Positions 5,983 through 9,245 of a DNA stretch of 9,245 bases are shown here, in pieces (within the stretch, counting starts at the first letter, position 1; each line of letters starts with the position of its first letter). A model generated the notes under the pieces. The model ran no database searches. It was not told the DNA's origin and saw nothing but the letters and a program-made list of their open reading frames with translations. The position numbers were made by a program, and so were the translations under genes. Origin of the DNA: Chthonomonas sp. UBA1950 (GTDB taxonomy: Bacteria > Armatimonadota > Fimbriimonadia > Fimbriimonadales > Fimbriimonadaceae). The stretch lies in assembly GCA_002336105.1 (NCBI GenBank), contig DDEQ01000009.1:1-9245 (forward strand). The letters run 5' to 3'.

Positions 5983-7437
5983 CTAAGCGAGCATTCGGGC
6001 GGCTTCTTTCAATCGCTCCTCATAATAAGCATGAAGTTCGAGTAGAGGAACCTTATCTACTTTTTCGGTAGATTTAACCCATTCTGATGGAGTACACCGA
6101 CGTGCAGAGTGAGCAACAATGGCGTTATAGAGACGGGCATTTTGCGGAGAAACCTCAGAATTCAAGGCTTTTAGGGCCCTTCCAACCATAGAGCTAAACT
6201 CGGCGGTAATAATCGAATGTCCCAGAGCGCCAAACACTTGGGCTGCCGTCATCCAGTGCCATACACCGTCTAGTGAACCGATCTTGCCCTCGACCTGTCG
6301 AGTAGCACGTAAAAGTGAAGAAACACCGTTTTGTGGCGATCGAAGGACTATCGAACTCATTGCTTCGTTTAGCGCAAGCCAGCTCGCCGCTTTCCACTCG
6401 ACCTCTATGTGTGGCGAACGACGGCAAGAAAAGATCAAGTCTTGAGCCGCCTCGTTTTGACCATTTGAGGCGGAAGCGAATATTAGGTTCAACTCACACA
6501 TCGCTCGTAAGCGTGGTGCTAGGTGCGGTGACTTAGCAAGTTTGAAAAGCGCAACCGTGTTCCGAGAGTTCAAACCCATATCTATGTCGATTCTGATACG
6601 GCGAAACTCCGACCAATGTAGTCGTTGCCGGTCGCCAAGCGTCCGAGCAATTTCAGAGGCTCTTGATTGAAAGTGATATGCCGAAGACCACATTCCAGAC
6701 CGGTGGGCAAGCATGGCTCCGGCTTGGCAAGCAAACCATTGGCGCTCAGAAAACTCCGGAGTTGTTGACGGTAAAAACCCAATCTCTCTGGAGAGGGCGA
6801 TGAGTTGATTCCGATCGTCGCTGAGGGAAGGACTTGCCAAGAGAGTAATGGCTGCATCTAGGCGATCTTCCATAGCAACGTTCAGGTCTAGCGCAAGTCG
6901 AGAAGAAACTTGGGCCAAGCCCGACGAAGTCATCACTCCATTGGCAGAGTTGTCAACGATGCGCTGGGCCTCGCGGCTCAAATCCGAAAACTCGTCTTGA
7001 TCTACGTAGCCCTCAAGTAGCTTTCTGGCCTGGCGCAAGACACTTTCAGGCCGCAACTTATCAGAATCAGCGGCAAGTGTTACGGGCATTGGAGAAGCAA
7101 GCCGAATTGTCCTTCGATCTACCTCTAGCAAACCCGGAAGCTTAGAATTGATGGCGGTTAGTCGTTGCCTGAGGCTCTGAAGTGCCAAGTGCTTGGGTTG
7201 ATTCGGCCACATTAAGGCTGACACACCTCCTCTTGACAACTCCCTGGGAAAAATCAGAAGGAGGGTAGCGAGGAGAACCTCCTCGTGAATCGTCGCAAAT
7301 GACGGTGAGTTCCCGTCAATGCAACGAACCGTCAGGCGTTCGCCAATATGAAACTGGAGCCGATCCACCGACTCTGATTCTAACCTAAATTCCTGACAAA
7401 TCAGATTACGCCTAATTCGTAAGCGAGATTCCCACAC
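5983..7437 (-). CDS. SARP/BTAD-like winged-helix regulator with helical-repeat C-terminus
   Basis: The 484-residue protein resembles SARP/BTAD-type regulators. About 28-114 form an OmpR-like winged helix, with E-L-S-R-G-G-V-S-A-L-M-W-P (66-78) followed by the recognition-type helix A-L-Q-S-L-R-Q-R-L-T-A-I-N (86-98) and the wing LLEVDRRTIRLA (103-114). Residues from about 130 to the end are helical with TPR-like spacing (for example LARTLGDRQRLHW-type pairs), as in BTAD or related signal-sensing domains. No nucleotide-binding motif or transmembrane segment is seen, so it is probably cytoplasmic. The GTG at 7437 gives a 26-base overlap with the preceding gene but has no Shine-Dalgarno sequence. 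A GTG at 7368 would begin right at the winged helix and may be the true start. It is the last gene of a minus-strand cluster with two exported proteins, which it may regulate. Confidence 0.8.
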   Translation of the reverse strand: MWESRLRIRRNLICQEFRLESESVDRLQFHIGERLTVRCIDGNSPSFATIHEEVLLATLLLIFPRELSRGGVSALMWPNQPKHLALQSLRQRLTAINSKLPGLLEVDRRTIRLASPMPVTLAADSDKLRPESVLRQARKLLEGYVDQDEFSDLSREAQRIVDNSANGVMTSSGLAQVSSRLALDLNVAMEDRLDAAITLLASPSLSDDRNQLIALSREIGFLPSTTPEFSERQWFACQAGAMLAHRSGMWSSAYHFQSRASEIARTLGDRQRLHWSEFRRIRIDIDMGLNSRNTVALFKLAKSPHLAPRLRAMCELNLIFASASNGQNEAAQDLIFSCRRSPHIEVEWKAASWLALNEAMSSIVLRSPQNGVSSLLRATRQVEGKIGSLDGVWHWMTAAQVFGALGHSIITAEFSSMVGRALKALNSEVSPQNARLYNAIVAHSARRCTPSEWVKSTEKVDKVPLLELHAYYEERLKEAARMLA

Positions 7438-8065
7438 GAAACACAGTTGGCTTGCGTGGTTTCACAGATTCCTCGTAACCGGCCAGGTCACCGACGGACA
7501 GCACAACATCCTTTGGCTTAACATCATTTGGAACAATAAACACCAATGAGCCACGCGCTTCTGCTCCCGGTAAAACAGCCTTCGAGAACCGTGTATCACC
7601 ATCAAAGTTAAAATTGTTATGACTCAGACTATAACTCTGTCCATCTTGAGTCGCGATTGCGGTGTCTCCGATGCAAAAGGACTGCGACGATTTGTTGCCG
7701 TTTTTATAGGAGTAATCAACGATCAACAAGGACTTCCCTTCCGTCGCCGTAATCTCCTCTTGTCCGTAATACTCAAACGTTCCTCGAAACTCAGTGGCGA
7801 GGACGCAACTGTTAACGCGGAATCGCCATCCCCCGTCAAACAGCCAATCCCCAGCTTTACCTGTTAATCCATTGAGTTGCCCCGTACCATCAGGCGCCGT
7901 CAGCTCGAAATTGCCCCCATTAACGGCAACTACAAGATTAAGCCCCTTGGCAATATCCGCGATTGGCGCATAAGCTCGGCCGTTAATAATGCGAACATCG
8001 GTTGAGGCAACTCTAGAATTGATGATCAGAGCGCGCTGCTGGAACGCCAACGCTGCAATGGTCAA
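7412..8065 (-). CDS. Exported protein with copper-amine-oxidase-N-like and DUF4352-like domains; start disrupted
   Basis: Residues about 13-57 (ALIINSRVASTDVRIINGRAY-type, then IADIAKGLNLVV) resemble the copper amine oxidase N-terminal or stalk-like domain found in bacterial surface proteins. About 80-195 form a beta-rich DUF4352-like immunoglobulin fold, with L-L-I-V-D-Y-S-Y-K-N-G and a later V-L-P-G-A-E-A-R-G-S-L-V-F. The only canonical start in frame is TTG at 8065. Yet the eleven codons upstream (8098-8066) read KKLLTISLAGS and continue into TIAALAF, making an excellent signal peptide. A GTG at 8103 overlaps the previous stop as GTGA but is one base out of frame. One more A in the run at 8097-8100 would give M-K-K-K-L-L-T. 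The gene was probably translationally coupled to the PEP-CTERM gene and exported. Whether it is broken, mis-sequenced or starts unusually cannot be told here. Confidence 0.75.
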   Translation of the reverse strand: MTIAALAFQQRALIINSRVASTDVRIINGRAYAPIADIAKGLNLVVAVNGGNFELTAPDGTGQLNGLTGKAGDWLFDGGWRFRVNSCVLATEFRGTFEYYGQEEITATEGKSLLIVDYSYKNGNKSSQSFCIGDTAIATQDGQSYSLSHNNFNFDGDTRFSKAVLPGAEARGSLVFIVPNDVKPKDVVLSVGDLAGYEESVKPRKPTVFRVGISLTN

Positions 8066-8099
8066 TGATCCTGCCAGCGAGATGGTTAAGAGCTTCTTT

Positions 8100-8900
8100 T
8101 CACTTTTGTTTTCGCCGGTTTGAACTTCTCTGTTTACGTCGGAGGGCCAATACTCCTACCGCAAGCCCGATCACAGTTGACGGCTCCGGCACCGGGTTCG
8201 AAAGCAACATCTTTGAGTCTGAGTAGACTTGACCATCGAGGTTCTGCAAGTAGTATGCAAACTCGTAGTCAACCAGTCCTTCCCCATAACCCACTCCGGT
8301 CCATTTCGACTCAGAGTAAGCCATAAAAGTTGTCTCGATTCTATAATCGCCGGCAGTAAGGCCAATGCCACTCAGATTAGTAGCATCCGTTATCGTCAGC
8401 CCATTGGAGATATCGATCGACCTATTTCGCGTCGCCAAGACATTCCAGTTTTGTCCAGACCGCTTCCTGAGGGTGAACTGGACCGAACCAAATGTGCGGA
8501 TTCGGCCAAAGCCTCCAAATTCAGGAGTTGGATTGATCGTTCCCTCAAGACCGAGTGTGGCACCGTTTCCCGTGATCTGAAACTGCTGAAACATCGACGC
8601 ATTAGCACCCGACCTAACAGTCGCAGGTCCCATAGCGGATGTGCTCAGCTCGGTGTACGAAGCGAGTTCACCCGAGAAGTGTCCTCCTTCGCGTTTCTCT
8701 ATTGAACCGAACGCAACCGCCGCACCGTCTGGACCGCTTTGCCAGTTTCCAACAAGAGAACCCGTTTGTCCGGCCGTTTGGTCCGCTGATTGAAACGGGA
8801 AATACGGACTCGAAATCGAGTAGGTGAATGTGGTCGGAGACTGTCCAAAGCAAATAGAGAGGCTCGTGACTCCAACAAGAAGTGTGGCTCCAATGCGCAT
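8100..8900 (-). CDS. PEP-CTERM sorting-domain exported protein
   Basis: The 266-residue product has an N-terminal signal peptide, MRIGATLLVGVTSLSICFGQ, with cleavage likely after the G-Q region. The body is rich in Gly, Ser, Thr and aromatic residues and looks beta-stranded; I do not recognise a catalytic domain. The C-terminus is a PEP-CTERM signal: VPEPS (237-241), then a hydrophobic segment (TVIGLAVGVLAL), then a cluster of Arg and Lys. In other bacteria such tails are processed by an exosortase during export of surface or extracellular matrix proteins. The ATG at 8900 is preferred because it places the signal peptide at the N-terminus. An upstream TTG at 8945 would add 15 residues including F-F-F-P and is unlikely. 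No strong Shine-Dalgarno sequence is seen. It is first in the minus-strand cluster; its TGA overlaps the GTG that probably began the next gene. Confidence 0.85.
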   Translation of the reverse strand: MRIGATLLVGVTSLSICFGQSPTTFTYSISSPYFPFQSADQTAGQTGSLVGNWQSGPDGAAVAFGSIEKREGGHFSGELASYTELSTSAMGPATVRSGANASMFQQFQITGNGATLGLEGTINPTPEFGGFGRIRTFGSVQFTLRKRSGQNWNVLATRNRSIDISNGLTITDATNLSGIGLTAGDYRIETTFMAYSESKWTGVGYGEGLVDYEFAYYLQNLDGQVYSDSKMLLSNPVPEPSTVIGLAVGVLALRRKQRSSNRRKQK

Positions 8901-9220
8901 GCAAACAGAGTAACAGGGAAAAAAGAACGGGCGCTCTATCGTCAAATCATCTCTGAGAAAGCGTCAAAAATCCGAACGCAAGAAGCTCGCTCGATTGACC
9001 GTAAAATGACGGATGGGTAATTTCGCCACTTGAGCTCAGGCTTAATGCGGTTCGGCTCTCGCACGGGAAACCACATCGGCATACATCCCTCGGCAGTAAG
9101 TGATACAAGAGGGGCAAAACTACCTTAAATTCTTGGGAGGGTTCTTAGGGTTATTCGAGAGATTCGGCACTTGTAGACGGTCTGAATTTCACCCGACGTG
9201 TCGTATTTTGGTTCAATTCG
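8901..9220. other. Intergenic region between the PEP-CTERM gene and the tRNA gene
   Basis: About 320 bases without a supported gene. It should hold the promoter of the minus-strand PEP-CTERM cluster and the 3' end signals of the minus-strand tRNA, but neither is convincing. TTGACG occurs twice on the minus strand (near 8975 and 8945) without a good -10 at proper distance. No U-tract hairpin is seen just downstream of the tRNA. One minus-strand ATG frame of 14 codons occurs here and is ignored. Confidence 0.4.
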
Positions 9221-9245
9221 TGGCGGCCTCGGAGGGACTCGAACC
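9221..9245 (-). tRNA. tRNA gene, 3' end (partial)
   Basis: Read on the minus strand, the last 25 bases end in an encoded CCA preceded by discriminator G and the acceptor strand CGAGGCC. Before that come the T-stem strand CCCTC, the T-loop TTCGAGT and two bases of the 5' T-stem. The full tRNA would begin with GGCCTCG. The anticodon lies outside the window, so the amino acid cannot be named. Confidence 0.85.

Overview
The window reads as a chromosomal segment of a free-living Gram-negative-type bacterium, most likely an Armatimonadota (Fimbriimonas-like) organism. This is inferred from three things. The prepilin-like protein carries the F-P-V-F-A-Q-A-K continuation of the pilin helix and an H-x9-DG tail that I associate with that phylum. 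The copper-amine-oxidase-N-like and PEP-CTERM surface proteins fit the same lineage. The 16S rRNA gene is not followed by 23S rRNA. No taxonomic search was possible.

Layout. Positions 1-117 are the 3' end of a 16S rRNA gene, which terminates on its own at an intrinsic terminator (210-240). A DUF2961/GH172-type glycoside hydrolase lies on the minus strand (1840 down to about 686). Its C-terminal continuation (810-367) is in another frame, so the gene appears frameshifted. Divergent from it, on the plus strand, is a promoter plus a type IV prepilin-like H-x9-DG protein (2308-3144), followed immediately by a 59-residue single-pass membrane protein (3155-3334) and an 11-bp hairpin.

The middle region is a compact regulatory module. 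A CGNR zinc-finger regulator (minus, 4135-3563) is divergent from a two-gene operon of an AhpD-like peroxidase-related protein (4262-4798) and an aspartate-nucleophile alpha/beta hydrolase (4810-5682). A perfect 11-bp inverted repeat sits over the operon's -10 region and is the obvious operator candidate. Just after the operon is a 113-bp MITE-like element with perfect 13-bp terminal inverted repeats and TTTA flanks.

The right part is a minus-strand cluster in the order of transcription: a PEP-CTERM exported protein (8900-8100), a secreted protein with a copper-amine-oxidase-N-like domain and a DUF4352-like domain (about 8103 or 8065 to 7412), and a SARP/BTAD-like winged-helix regulator with a helical-repeat C-terminus (7437-5983). 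The second gene has a clear signal peptide lying in frame upstream of its only canonical start, which suggests a one-base indel at its start. The window ends inside the 3' end of a minus-strand tRNA gene.

No CRISPR array, phage module or recognisable defence system is present. The points of most interest are the CGNR/operator/AhpD/hydrolase module, the MITE-like element, the two apparent frameshifts, and the small membrane protein paired with the prepilin.
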